Shown: piece after piece, positions 46,472 to 56,096 of the stretch | Layout: every line of letters begins with the position of its first letter | Numbering within the stretch: the first letter of the stretch is position 1 | From: Mycobacterium kiyosense | GTDB taxonomy: Bacteria > Actinomycetota > Actinomycetes > Mycobacteriales > Mycobacteriaceae | Reading direction: 5' to 3' | Length of the DNA: 64,000 nt | NCBI GenBank assembly: GCA_021654635.1 | Contig: AP025179.1 | Coordinates: 3,224,001-3,288,000, forward strand | Program-made: the position numbers and the translations under genes | Notes under the pieces: model-generated | Told to the model about the DNA's origin: nothing | Seen by the model: the letters and a program-made list of their open reading frames with translations, nothing else | The model's database searches: none

Positions 46472-47127
46472 TCACTGCGTCCCGGCGTCGGCGCACGTGG
46501 GCTGCGCCGATACGCCGACACCTCCGGCCGGCCGGCCAGCCATAACCGCCAGGGCCGGTCGGCGGCCTTGCTGACCCCGACCCGCGGACCCGACACCACG
46601 CCGTTCGCCTCGCTGAGCGTGACGGTCACCGGAGAGTTCGGATCGAACAGGTCAATCCCGTTGTCGTCCATGGTGATTCCCAACGCCGAGCACAGGTTGC
46701 CCGGGCCGCGGGCCAGCGCGACGGGACGGATCGCCGGGCCCCGCCGCGCGGATGCCGCCTCGAATCCGTCGTCGATGGCGCACGCCCGCAGCAGCACGGC
46801 AGCGGCGGTGCCGTCGGGTCCGCACGCGACGTTGGCGCAGACGTGGATGCCGTGGCTGCGGTACGTGTACAGGCGGCCCGGCGGCCCGAACATGACCGCG
46901 TTGCGGGTGTTGCGCCCGCGGTAGGAGTGCGCGGCCGCGTCCGGCCAGGGCCCGTCCGGCACACCGCCATAGGCCTCGACCTCGACGATGACCCCGCTCA
47001 CTCCCCTGCCGAAGATGGTGGCGCCGAGTAGTCGGTGGGCGGCCGCGACCGGATCCACCAGCAGTGCGGTGGCTGGCGCACCGGCTGCTTCAGCGGCCGC
47101 GTCGGGGGCTGCGTTGGAGGCGCTCAC
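46468..47127 (-). CDS. mpg: 3-methyladenine DNA glycosylase (AAG/MPG type)
   Basis: A 219-residue protein of the mammalian-type alkyladenine glycosylase fold: [20 protein letters not shown] supplies the catalytic Glu in EVEAY, then [20 protein letters not shown] and [20 protein letters not shown]. It removes alkylated bases in base excision repair. GTG 47127 (VSASNAAPD) gives a size close to Rv1688 (203). It is divergent from the ABC genes. Confidence 0.9.
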   Translation of the reverse strand: MSASNAAPDAAAEAAGAPATALLVDPVAAAHRLLGATIFGRGVSGVIVEVEAYGGVPDGPWPDAAAHSYRGRNTRNAVMFGPPGRLYTYRSHGIHVCANVACGPDGTAAAVLLRACAIDDGFEAASARRGPAIRPVALARGPGNLCSALGITMDDNGIDLFDPNSPVTVTLSEANGVVSGPRVGVSKAADRPWRLWLAGRPEVSAYRRSPRAPTPGRSD

Positions 47128-47148
47128 CGCACCGATTGTGCCTGCTCC

Positions 47149-47178
47149 TTGACAACGGCCGTGCACCGGCCGAATATT
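47149..47178 (+). promoter_or_regulatory. Probable SigA-type promoter giving a leaderless ABC transcript
   Basis: TTGACA (47149-47154) is a perfect -35 box. Eighteen bases later AATATT (47173-47178) is a fair -10. Transcription would begin about seven bases on, at or next to the ATG at 47185, as in many leaderless mycobacterial mRNAs. Confidence 0.5.
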
Positions 47179-47184
47179 CACCAT

Positions 47185-47949
47185 ATGATGACTTCATCAC
47201 GCGATGAATTAATTGCGGAGTCGGCCACGCCAGCGGTCAGCATCGAGCATTTGCGGGTGGTCCGGGGTAAAAACGCTGCGCTGCAAGACTTCTCGGTGCA
47301 GATCAGGCGCGGCACCATCACCGGGCTGCTCGGCCCGTCCGGCTGCGGCAAGACCACCCTGATCCGCAGCATCGTCGGCACCCAAATCGTCGCCTCCGGC
47401 ACCGTCACCGTGCTCGGCCGGCCCGCGGGCTGTGCGGCGCTGCGCCACCGGGTGGGGTACGTGCCCCAGGACCCGACCATCTACCTGGACCTGCGGGTCA
47501 TCGACAACGTCCGCTACTTCGCCTCGCTGTACGGATTCGACGGCGCGGCCGCCGACGACGCGATCGAACGCGTCGGGCTCACCGATCACCGAACCGATTG
47601 CTGCACCAACCTGTCCGGTGGTCAGCGCACCCGGGTGTCGCTGGCCTGCGCCCTGGTCTGCCGGCCCGACCTGCTGGTGCTCGACGAGCCCACCGTGGGA
47701 CTGGATCCCGTTCTGCGGGTTGATCTTTGGCGGCAATTCGGCGAACTGGCCGAGGCAGGCACCACCCTGCTGGTGTCCAGCCATGTGATGGACGAAGCAG
47801 ACCACTGCGGCGATCTGTTGCTGATGCGCGCGGGACGCCTGGTCGCGCACACCACCCCGGCTCAACTAAGAGAGGACACCTCATGCGCGTCACTGGAGGA
47901 AGCGTTTCTGTCCATCATCCGGCGCAGCACCGAGCAAAAAGCCGGCTGA
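47185..47949 (+). CDS. ABC transporter ATP-binding protein (drug-export type)
   Basis: A 254-residue ATPase: Walker [22 protein letters not shown]-loop YVPQDP, signature [15 protein letters not shown], Walker [14 protein letters not shown] and H-loop [12 protein letters not shown]. It resembles Rv1687c and the DrrA-like exporters. Two adjacent ATGs (47185, 47188) are possible; the promoter spacing favours 47185. It overlaps the permease gene by 67 bases, an unusually long overlap. Confidence 0.9.
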   Translation: MMTSSRDELIAESATPAVSIEHLRVVRGKNAALQDFSVQIRRGTITGLLGPSGCGKTTLIRSIVGTQIVASGTVTVLGRPAGCAALRHRVGYVPQDPTIYLDLRVIDNVRYFASLYGFDGAAADDAIERVGLTDHRTDCCTNLSGGQRTRVSLACALVCRPDLLVLDEPTVGLDPVLRVDLWRQFGELAEAGTTLLVSSHVMDEADHCGDLLLMRAGRLVAHTTPAQLREDTSCASLEEAFLSIIRRSTEQKAG

Positions 47950-48701
47950 GCCTGACCGGATACACCGCCACCACCGCCCGCATCCTGCGGCAGCTGGCCG
48001 CCGACCACCGCAGCATGGCGATGATCCTGATGGTTCCGGTGGTGGTGATCACGTTGATGTACTTCATGTTTCAGAACGCGCCGCACCGGCCGGGCATGCC
48101 GACGCCGTTCAACAGCGCCTGCCTGATCCTGCTGGGTTTGTTCCCGCTGTTCGTGATGTTCATCATCACTTCGATCACGATGCAGCGTGAACGCGCATCC
48201 GGAACCCTCGAGCGCATCCTCACCACGCCGCTGCGGCGGCTCGATCTGCTGCTGGCTTACGGCACCGCGTTCTCGATCGCGGCCGCCGCGCAGGCCATCG
48301 TGGCGTGCGTCGTCTCGTTCTGGTTCCTCGGCTTCAGCACGGCCGGCAGCCCGGTGTGGGTGTTTGCGATCGCGGTCGCCAACGCGGTGCTCGGTGTCGG
48401 CCTGGGCCTGCTGTTCAGCGCCTTCGCCCGCACCGAGTTCCAGGCCGTGCAGTTCATTCCGCTGGTGATGGTGCCGCAGTTGCTGCTGGCCGGGGTGATC
48501 GTGCCGCGCGCGGCGATGCCGGACTGGCTGCACTGGATCAGCGACGTCATGCCGGCCAGCTATGCACTCGAGGCACTGCAGCAGGTGGGTGCGCATCCCG
48601 GATTGACCGCGACTACCGTTCGGGACATGGTCGTCGTCCTGGGCTTCGCCGTCGCATCCCTGTGCCTGGCCGCCGCGACGCTGCGGCGCAGGACACCCTA
48701 G
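47883..48701 (+). CDS. ABC-2 type transporter permease
   Basis: A 272-residue membrane protein with six spans (first MAMILMVPVVVITLMYFMF). The ABC-2 hallmark TMQRERASGTLERILTTPLR follows span 2. It pairs with the preceding ATPase as an exporter of the DrrAB type, ortholog of Rv1686c. ATG 47883 lies inside the ATPase gene with a usable SD (AGAGAGGA), so translation may be coupled. Substrate unknown, regulated perhaps by the TetR protein next to it. Confidence 0.88.
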   Translation: MRVTGGSVSVHHPAQHRAKSRLSLTGYTATTARILRQLAADHRSMAMILMVPVVVITLMYFMFQNAPHRPGMPTPFNSACLILLGLFPLFVMFIITSITMQRERASGTLERILTTPLRRLDLLLAYGTAFSIAAAAQAIVACVVSFWFLGFSTAGSPVWVFAIAVANAVLGVGLGLLFSAFARTEFQAVQFIPLVMVPQLLLAGVIVPRAAMPDWLHWISDVMPASYALEALQQVGAHPGLTATTVRDMVVVLGFAVASLCLAAATLRRRTP

Positions 48702-48702
48702 C

Positions 48703-49323
48703 GTGGCGGTCACCACCGGCAAGAAGCGGCGCGGCCGCCCGGCCGGCAGCTCGGACACCCGCGAGCGGATTCTGACGTGTGCGCGAGAGATGTTCGCCGA
48801 CAAGGGCATTGACAAGACTTCGATCCGTGCGGTGGCCGCGGCGGCCGGAGTGGACGCGGCGTTGGTGCATCACTACTTCGGCACCAAAGAGCGGCTTTTC
48901 GCCGCCGCGGTGCACATTCCGATCGACCCGATGCAGGTGATCGGGCAGTTATCGGAAGTGCCGGTCGAAGAGATCGGACTGCAGCTGCCGTCGCTGCTGC
49001 TGCCGCTGTGGGATTCCGAACTGGGCGCCGGACTGATCGCCACCTTGCGATCGCTGGTCGCCGGCGACGAGGTCGGACTGGCGAGGTCGTTTCTGCAGGA
49101 GATCGTCGGCGGCGCTGTGGGGGCCAGGGTCGACAACCCGCCGGGGACCGGCAAGATCCGCACCCAGTTCGTGGTGTCGCAGATGATGGGTGTGGTGATG
49201 GCGCGCTACATAATCAAGCTGGAGCCGTTCGCGTCGCTACCGACCGAGCAGATCGCCCAGACCATCGCGCCCAACCTGCAGCGCTACCTCACCGGGGATC
49301 TGCCGGAGGGCTTTGCGCCGTGA
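48703..49323 (+). CDS. TetR-family transcriptional regulator
   Basis: A 206-residue regulator. The N-terminal HTH reads TRERILTCAREMFADKGIDK, TSIRAVAAAAGVDAALVHHY and FGTKERLFAAAV, typical of TetR. It begins at GTG 48703, one base after the permease stop, so it belongs to the ABC operon and probably represses it, binding near the 47149 promoter when no ligand is present. It is the Rv1685c ortholog. The last 35 bases overlap the convergent Trm112-like gene. Confidence 0.88.
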   Translation: MAVTTGKKRRGRPAGSSDTRERILTCAREMFADKGIDKTSIRAVAAAAGVDAALVHHYFGTKERLFAAAVHIPIDPMQVIGQLSEVPVEEIGLQLPSLLLPLWDSELGAGLIATLRSLVAGDEVGLARSFLQEIVGGAVGARVDNPPGTGKIRTQFVVSQMMGVVMARYIIKLEPFASLPTEQIAQTIAPNLQRYLTGDLPEGFAP

Positions 49324-49507
49324 ATCGGGCGTGCTCGTCGTCGTCGACGTCGCGGGCCTCGTCGACCAGCAGGACCGGAATGCCGTCGTCGATGCGGTAG
49401 GCGCGGCGCAGCCTCGGGTTGTAGAGGATCGTCCCGTTCTCGACGAGCAGCAGCGGGCCACGGTCGTCCGGGCACACCAGGATCTGCAACAAGGTGTCGT
49501 CAAGCAT
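49289..49507 (-). CDS. Trm112-like zinc-ribbon-fold small protein
   Basis: A 72-residue protein of the Trm112/YcaR family: LLQILVCPDDRGPLLLVENG, LRRAYRIDDGIPVLLVDEAR. Only one Cys of the usual CxxC remains, so it probably does not bind zinc. It is the Rv1684 ortholog and, as in M. tuberculosis, sits directly behind the Rv1683-like gene (eight-base overlap). Trm112 partners with methyltransferases in eukaryotes; here the partner is unknown. Confidence 0.75.
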   Translation of the reverse strand: MLDDTLLQILVCPDDRGPLLLVENGTILYNPRLRRAYRIDDGIPVLLVDEARDVDDDEHARFTAQSPPADPR

Positions 49508-52484
49508 CGGCCTTCACCGCCTTACCGCTGATCTGGGCACGCGCCGCCGGGGTCAGCCTACGGAATTCCTTACTGGTGGCGTCGAAATACCAGGCCTGCC
49601 GGCCGGACTTAGGGATTCCGGCGGCCCGCAGCGTGCTCACGGTGGGCCGGTAGGTTGTGCTGAGCGTCAACTTCGGCACCACCTGCACGATGTCGGGGCC
49701 CAATCCCACCGCCATGTTGGCCACGGCCTCGGTCAGGTCCGCGGCAGTGATGGTGGCGCCCGGACGCAACGTCACCGCGGACACCGCCAGCTGCCGGTCG
49801 CCCACCGGGACCCCGTAGGTCACCGCGAGGTCGACCGCGCTGATCAGGCCGAGCGCGTCGGTGACCAGTTCGGCGTACACCATCCCGCGTGCGGTGGGGA
49901 CCACCGATCCACGCCGGCCCGCCAGCCAGAAGTCACCGTCTTCGTCGCGGTAGAAAAGGTATTCGGTGGAGATCCAGGTGTCGGCGGGCGCGAAGACGCC
50001 GCGCTTGACCGAGGCAGTGGGATCGATCGGCCCGCGGGATTGGGCGAGCAGCACTCCCACCTGATTGGTTGCGGCCACCTGGACGAAGCCGTTGTCGTTT
50101 TCCAGGATCAGATCGTGTTCCGCGTCGTAGGCGCCGAGTTCCACCCGCCCGGCACCGGGCAGCGGCCGGCCCTTGCTGCCGACCTTGACGCCCGACACAT
50201 TGGCCAGCACCGCCTGCCCGTCGGTGGTGGCGAAGAACTCGACGACACGGGCAGGGGCGAACGCGTCGACGACCCGCTCCCACAACCCGGTCGGCATGCC
50301 CGAGCCGATGAACAGCCGCACCGGGTGGTTGCCGTGCAGCCCGAACTCGGGGTCGTCGACCACGTCGCCCAGCATCGCCCAGGTGTAGGACACCACGGTC
50401 ACACCGTATTGGCGTACCTCGGCGACGAACCGTTCCGGGTTCAGGCCCCGGGACAGCGCGATGCGGGTGCCGCCGACGACCGCGCCCCCCAGGCTGACCA
50501 GCAGCGCGGATTCGTGGTGCAGCGGCGTCAGACAGTAGACGGTGTCCTTGCGGTCCAGCGACGCGGTCGAAGCGGTTCCGAAAGCCGACAGGGCCCACCG
50601 GAAATTGGTGATCTGTTTGGCGACGAGTTCGCCGCCGGCCGAACTGAACGCGATGAACGCCAGGTCGCGGGCGAAACCCGGGTTGGGCCGATACCAGGCC
50701 GGCAGTTGCACGATGTCCGGATCGATCTGCTCCATGTCGATGACGTCAGCATCGTCGGGCAGATGCAGATCGCGGGTCTCACCGCCGCCCAGCACCAGAA
50801 TCTGGCCGGGCAGCTGGCGGGCGGCCTCCAGGTTGATCGGGTCGGTCAGGATTTCGCTGACTCCGCCGAGCCGGGCCTGGGCGGCCAGGTCGACGTCTTG
50901 ACGCATCAGCACGGCCACCCCGCCCAGCCGGGACAGCGCGGCTATCGCGACCAGCGCGCTGGGCCGGGTTTCCATCAGGATCCCGACCCGGTCGCCCTGG
51001 CGCACCCCGACCTCGATGAGACCCCGGACCACGTTGTTGATGCGGCGGTTGACGGCCTCGTAGGTGTGCACCCGGCCGTCGAACAGCAGGAACTCACCCT
51101 GCGGGGCGTCGTGCGCCTGCTCGTCGATGATGCGGCCCAACGAGATTCGGGTGTGGTCGTTGAGCTGACCGAGTCGGGCCAGCCTGGGCAGCGTACGTAC
51201 GGTCTCGACGGCCAGCGTGCGCATCGACCGGTTGGCCGCGACGACGGCGTCCGCGGCACCCCGTGCCACCGCCAGTGCGGCTTCGGAGACCTCGCCCATG
51301 CCGTGCACAAGGCGGGTACTCAACGCCACGCCACTGTCGGTGTGCTCGGCCGGTTGTTCGACCATCGGGTGGATGTTCGCCGGCTGATCGCCGCCGCCGG
51401 AGATCCATCGCACCCACTCGGCAACGGTGGGCCAGCTCTGCAGGGCGGCCCGCGAACCCACGACAAGTCCGAAATGACCTGTGCGGATCAGGCTTTCGTA
51501 GACCTCGGTGTTGGGCGCGGCGCGCCGGATACCACGCACCGATGCCGGCTGACCGATGTCGTCGACCTCACCGACGAACGCGAGGACCGGACAGGTGATA
51601 TCGGTGAGCGTCACGAGTTGCCCGTTGATCGCGAAACCGCCGGTCATCATCCGGTTGTGGGCGATGAATTGCTTGAGCAGTTCCGAGATCGCCGGGCCCG
51701 ACCAGGCGATCCAACCTTCGCGCTCAAGGAATCGGCGCTGCTGTTCGCGCGGCAGCAGGGCCTCGCGGTCGTGTAGCTGCCGCAGGAAATCGACGCGGGC
51801 CTTGGCCGTCTTGAGCGGATCCATCATCTGGAAACCGGTGCGCGCCATCCAACTTGGGATGTTCAGCCGGTTGAAGACGTGGTCGGCCATGAAATCGGCC
51901 ATGGCCGGGGCCAGGTTCGGCGGCAGACCCATCGGCAGCGCGGCCAGCGTGTCGACCGGGGAGCCGAAGGTGACGATGCTGGCCAGGTTCTTGGACCGCC
52001 GATAGGCCGCGACCTGGTAGCACCACATTCCGCCCTGCGAGTAGCCGACCAGGTGCACGTCTTGCCCGGAAGCATCTCTGACGGTGTCGATGGCCTGGCT
52101 GAGTGCGACGATGTGGTCGGCCAGGGTGCGCTGCATGCCGCCCTCGACCTTGTCGGGCGAGCCGAAGTCGATGACCCAGGGGTCCAGTCCGCTGGCGTGC
52201 AGGATGCCCACCGCGCCGTCCTCGCGGGTGACGTCCCACATGTCGGCCGACATCATCATCGGGTGCACCATCAGCACCGGCGGTCCGACTTTCGGCTGGC
52301 CTGGCCGATTGTCCGGCGGGAAGTACCGCCGGAGCTTGTACATCGGCACGCTCTCCACGGTCTGGGACGGCGACGGGGCGCTGCCCGTTTCCAGGCCGCC
52401 CAAGCGCAGCACTTCCAGACCGTTCTGCGCTGTGGCCACCAGACGCTCGACGGGTCGGGTGACGATCGACAAATTGAGATCCAC
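49500..52484 (-). CDS. Alpha/beta-hydrolase fused to acyl-CoA synthetase-like domain (Rv1683-like)
   Basis: A 994-residue two-domain protein, near the 999 residues of Rv1683. Residues about 60-390 are an alpha/beta hydrolase of the PHA synthase-like group with a Ser nucleophile in HLVGYSQGGMWCYQVAAYRR. Residues about 450-980 are ANL acyl-CoA synthetase-like, but the AMP-binding loop FIAFSSAGGELVAKQ is far from the usual TSGTTGxPKG. GTG 52484 matches the start of homologs (VDLNLSIVTRPV). In M. tuberculosis Rv1683 has been linked to storage-lipid metabolism. It may channel fatty acids between ester cleavage and activation. Confidence 0.85.
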   Translation of the reverse strand: MDLNLSIVTRPVERLVATAQNGLEVLRLGGLETGSAPSPSQTVESVPMYKLRRYFPPDNRPGQPKVGPPVLMVHPMMMSADMWDVTREDGAVGILHASGLDPWVIDFGSPDKVEGGMQRTLADHIVALSQAIDTVRDASGQDVHLVGYSQGGMWCYQVAAYRRSKNLASIVTFGSPVDTLAALPMGLPPNLAPAMADFMADHVFNRLNIPSWMARTGFQMMDPLKTAKARVDFLRQLHDREALLPREQQRRFLEREGWIAWSGPAISELLKQFIAHNRMMTGGFAINGQLVTLTDITCPVLAFVGEVDDIGQPASVRGIRRAAPNTEVYESLIRTGHFGLVVGSRAALQSWPTVAEWVRWISGGGDQPANIHPMVEQPAEHTDSGVALSTRLVHGMGEVSEAALAVARGAADAVVAANRSMRTLAVETVRTLPRLARLGQLNDHTRISLGRIIDEQAHDAPQGEFLLFDGRVHTYEAVNRRINNVVRGLIEVGVRQGDRVGILMETRPSALVAIAALSRLGGVAVLMRQDVDLAAQARLGGVSEILTDPINLEAARQLPGQILVLGGGETRDLHLPDDADVIDMEQIDPDIVQLPAWYRPNPGFARDLAFIAFSSAGGELVAKQITNFRWALSAFGTASTASLDRKDTVYCLTPLHHESALLVSLGGAVVGGTRIALSRGLNPERFVAEVRQYGVTVVSYTWAMLGDVVDDPEFGLHGNHPVRLFIGSGMPTGLWERVVDAFAPARVVEFFATTDGQAVLANVSGVKVGSKGRPLPGAGRVELGAYDAEHDLILENDNGFVQVAATNQVGVLLAQSRGPIDPTASVKRGVFAPADTWISTEYLFYRDEDGDFWLAGRRGSVVPTARGMVYAELVTDALGLISAVDLAVTYGVPVGDRQLAVSAVTLRPGATITAADLTEAVANMAVGLGPDIVQVVPKLTLSTTYRPTVSTLRAAGIPKSGRQAWYFDATSKEFRRLTPAARAQISGKAVKADA

Positions 52485-52576
52485 CGCTGCTCCTGACTGC
52501 TCGCTGAGTTGGCCTTGACCAGCGTGGTCATCATGGCACATCGGCCCCATGGCACGGTCCGAGCGTTAAGCCCGTG

Positions 52577-54133
52577 TTAAAAGGGTGGTGGTTCGTCGTC
52601 GGGTGGGGCGGGGCCGCCGTGGCTGAGGCCGCCGTGGCTGAGGTAGGCGGCATCGCCGGCGGTGCGGGCTTGGCGGTTGTGGCGGCGTTCGGTGGCGATG
52701 CGGGTGGCGCGGTCTTGGGCGCGGGTGCGGCGGCGCCTGGGCATCATGGCGGTGCGCTCGGCGCAGTAGTCGGCCGGTGGGGTGTCGGTTTCGGGGCTTG
52801 GCATGCCGCCGACGGCGGCGCACAGGCTGGGGAACAGCAGGGCGCTGCCCGGCGTGGTGACGTGAGTCTCGCCGGCCGGGGAGGTCAGGATCAGGGTGCC
52901 GTCGGCGAGTTGTTTCTCCCGCCAGCCCCAGAAGGATTTCACCAAATGATGTGTGCGGCAATAACATTTGAGGTTCCCGGCGTGGGTGGGTCCACCCTGG
53001 GCATACGGGATGGTGTGGTCCACGTCGCAGCGGGTGGCCGGCACGTCGCAGCCCGGCCAGCGGCACGTCAAGTCCCGGCACCGCACGAAATCGGCCAGCT
53101 GTTGGGAAGGGCGGTAGCCGGGTTCGGGGGGACGGCAGCCGGGATGGATCAGCGGTACCTGCTTGGCGGTTAGCGCCAGTTCGGCCAGCACCTCGGGGGT
53201 GATCAGCGCGCCGGCCTCCACCAGCGACGCCGGGGTGCTGCCGGCGCCGGTCAGGGTGGCGCGCTCGGCGATGACGTGAATAACCACCGCCGGGGAGGGT
53301 TTACGGTCCTGCGCGGCGCAATCCTCGCGCGCGCAGCGGCATCCCAGCCGATCCGCACCGGCGGCCAGAGCACCCAGGGCATCGGCACGGCGCTCGTCCA
53401 TACTGCGTGGGTCGTGCGGGCACACCGTCGCCGCCAGCGCGGACAGTCGCGCCTGCAGCGCGCGGGCATCGGGGGTGAACAGCCCGCCCTCGAGGTAGGT
53501 GATGCCCTCATGATCATCGCTGAAGCTGACCTCCCGCTGGACGTGGCGCTCCTGCCGCCGGCGCACCGCATCCCGGTCCGCCTGGGCCACCAGGGAATCC
53601 ACTTTGCCGGCCAGCCGGCCCGCGGTCAGCGACGGCCAGCGGGTCAGGTTGGCTGCGACCAGCCCATCGACGCGGGCCAGCACCTCGGGATCGGTGATCA
53701 GCTCGGTGCGTGACACCACGGTGGCGAACGCGCAGAAATCGATCTCCCCGGCCGCAAACAGTGCCCCTACTTTCGGCACCCGCTCGCGCAGTGCGCGCGC
53801 CCAGCGCAGTTTGGTCTGCGCGCGGCGCTGGCTGATCCGCAACCCCGCGGCCACTTCGGCGGCCACCGCTTCCATCGTGTCGATTGCCCAGTCCGCGGTC
53901 TCAGCGCTCTGGGTCAACCGATACGCGAACAACTCACCGATGGCTTTCAACTGCGCGGCGGCGGCCTGGTTCTCCAACCGCGCCCCCGCGCGTACCGCCT
54001 CCATCCAGCCCGCCGACTCCGCGGTTGGGGTCCGCAACACGCGACGCCGCAGCTTGTCCATGTCATCGAGCCACGCCCACAACACGGCCCGATCTTCGGT
54101 ATCGGGTGGTTGTACATTCAGCGGCTCGAACAC
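52577..54133 (-). CDS. DUF222/HNH endonuclease, 13E12 repeat family
   Basis: A 518-residue protein. The N-terminal DUF222 includes VAAGLRISQRRAQTKLRWAR and AGEIDFCAFATVVSRTELIT; the C-terminal HNH nuclease has CRWPGCDVPATRCDVDHTIP and GGPTHAGNLKCYCRTHHLVK with all metal ligands, so it could be active. The tail is Arg- and Pro-rich. GTG 54133 lies within a perfect SOS box. The family is multicopy in mycobacteria and its mobility is uncertain. In H37Rv a family member, Rv1702c, lies near xerD rather than here. Confidence 0.88.
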   Translation of the reverse strand: MFEPLNVQPPDTEDRAVLWAWLDDMDKLRRRVLRTPTAESAGWMEAVRAGARLENQAAAAQLKAIGELFAYRLTQSAETADWAIDTMEAVAAEVAAGLRISQRRAQTKLRWARALRERVPKVGALFAAGEIDFCAFATVVSRTELITDPEVLARVDGLVAANLTRWPSLTAGRLAGKVDSLVAQADRDAVRRRQERHVQREVSFSDDHEGITYLEGGLFTPDARALQARLSALAATVCPHDPRSMDERRADALGALAAGADRLGCRCAREDCAAQDRKPSPAVVIHVIAERATLTGAGSTPASLVEAGALITPEVLAELALTAKQVPLIHPGCRPPEPGYRPSQQLADFVRCRDLTCRWPGCDVPATRCDVDHTIPYAQGGPTHAGNLKCYCRTHHLVKSFWGWREKQLADGTLILTSPAGETHVTTPGSALLFPSLCAAVGGMPSPETDTPPADYCAERTAMMPRRRRTRAQDRATRIATERRHNRQARTAGDAAYLSHGGLSHGGPAPPDDEPPPF

Positions 54134-54141
54134 ATGTTCGA
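54126..54141. promoter_or_regulatory. Mycobacterial LexA (SOS) box
   Basis: TCGAACACATGTTCGA is a perfect match to the mycobacterial SOS box TCGAAC-N4-GTTCGA. It covers the GTG start of the 13E12 gene and lies 131 bases upstream of the divergent ABC-F gene. LexA bound here would block the HNH gene until DNA damage. Confidence 0.85.
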
Positions 54142-54271
54142 TTGTACCGCAGCCGCCGACGATACGCACCCGAAGTCCGGGGGGCATCACCCACCGATTC
54201 CGACTCTTGGCACGGTCGTCCGCTCTATCCGTGGATCCACCCCGCCTGCTCCACCTACTACCGTCGTGCGG

Positions 54272-56048
54272 GTGGCGCACCTACTCGGGGCCGAGGCGGT
54301 CCACCTGGCGTATCCGAACCAGGTGATATTCGAGTCGATCACCCTGGGGGTGAACGACGGCGCCCGTATCGGCATCGTGGGGCGCAACGGCGACGGCAAG
54401 TCCAGCCTGCTCGGCCTGCTCACCGGCCGATTGACGCCCGACACCGGTCGGGTGACACTTCGAACCGGGTTGCGGGTGAGTGCCCTCAGCCAGGCCGACA
54501 CCTTGCGCCCCGATAGCACGGTCGGCGCCGAGCTGGTTGGCGACCAACCCGAACATCAATGGGCCGGCGACGCCCGCATCCGCGACGTGGTGAGTGGGTT
54601 GGTCTCCGACATCGATTGGCGAGCAAGGGTTTCCACGCTCAGCGGTGGACAACGTCGACGGGTCCAGCTGGCGCAACTGCTCATCGGCGAATGGGACGTG
54701 ATCGCCCTCGACGAGCCCACCAACCACCTCGACATCGAGGGCATCACCTGGCTGGCCGGCCACCTCAAACAACGCTGGGCGCGCAACAGCGGCGGTCTAC
54801 TGGTGGTCACCCACGACCGCTGGTTTCTCGACGAAGTCGCCACCACCACTTGGGAGGTGCACGACGGCGTCGTCGAACCGTTCGAGGGCGGGTACGCCGC
54901 GTATGTCCTGCAGCGGGTCGAGCGGGACCGGCAGGCGGCCGCCTCGGAGGCCAAGCGACAAAACCTGATGCGCAAGGAACTGGCCTGGTTGCGTCGCGGC
55001 GCCCCGGCGCGGACGTCGAAACCCAAATTCCGGATCGAGGCCGCCAACCAGCTGATCGCCGACGTACCGCCGCTGCGCAACACCGTCGAATTGGCCAAGC
55101 TGGCCACCGCCCGGCTGGGAAAAGACGTCATCGACCTGCTCGGCGTGTCGGTGTCGTTCGACGGACGTCCGGTGCTGCGGGACGTCGAGTGGCGCATCGC
55201 GCCCGGGGAGCGCACCGGAATCGTCGGGGCCAACGGTGCGGGGGAAATCCACCCTGCTGGGATTGCTGGCCGGAACGGTCCAGCCGGATACCGGGCGGGT
55301 CAAGCGTGGCAAGACGGTCCAACTCGCGGTACTCGACCAGCAAGGCGACGAGCTGAAAGCGCTGGCCAGCGAGCGGATCGCCGATGTGCTGGGCCGTCTG
55401 CAGAGCGGCTACGAAGTCGAAGGTCGCGAGATGACTCCCGCCCAGCTGCTCGAGCGCCTCGGGTTTGCCCGTGGACAACTCTCGGCGCGTATCGGCGAGC
55501 TGTCCGGCGGCCAGCGCAGGCGCCTGCAACTCATGCTGACCCTGCTGGCCGAGCCGAACGTGTTGCTGCTCGACGAGCCCACCAACGACGTGGACACCGA
55601 CATGCTGACCGCGACCGAAGACCTGCTCGACTCCTGGGCGGGCACGTTGATCGTCGTCTCCCACGACCGCTACCTGCTCGAACGCGTCACCGATCAGCAG
55701 TACGCGATCCTGGACGGTCGATTGCGACACCTGCCGGGCGGCATCGACGAGTACCTGCAGCTCGTAGCCGCTGCGTCCGCCAAACCCGCTGACCGGCCGT
55801 CCGCCGCGCCGGCCTCGCAGACGATGTCGGGCGCCCAGCGGCGGGCTGCCGAGAAGGAATTGGCGGCAGTCGACCGCCAGTTGGCCCGCCTCGCCGACCG
55901 TATCGCCGCCAAGCACTCCGAGCTGGCCGAGCACGATCAGTCCGACCATGTCGGCGTCACCCGACTGACGCAGGAGCTGCGCTCCCTCGAAGACGAGGTC
56001 GCCGAGATGGAGGCTCGATGGCTGGAGTTGTCGGAGGCGCTGGAATGA
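54272..56048 (+). CDS. ABC-F ATPase (frame broken in a G run)
   Basis: One protein of about 591 residues with two ATPase domains and no membrane spans. The first has GRNGDGKSSLLGLLTGRLTP, LSGGQRRRVQLAQLL and ALDEPTNHLDIEG. In the second the Walker A is hit by an extra G in a five-G run near 55245; corrected it reads GANGAGKSTLLGLLAG, then LSGGQRRRLQLML and LLDEPTNDVD. A C-terminal coiled coil closes it. ABC-F proteins act on ribosomes and may give macrolide protection. In H37Rv the equivalent locus (Rv1667c/Rv1668c) is also split. GTG 54272 or 54266 may be the start. Confidence 0.82.
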
Positions 56049-56096
56049 AACCCACGCGCTGAGTCCCCGTCCGGGCCTGACGATCCAGGCGAAAAG

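Noticed and set aside
49494..51776. A 760-codon open frame antisense to the Rv1683-like gene
   Set aside because: Shadow frame of a strongly biased GC-rich gene; product has no recognisable domain.
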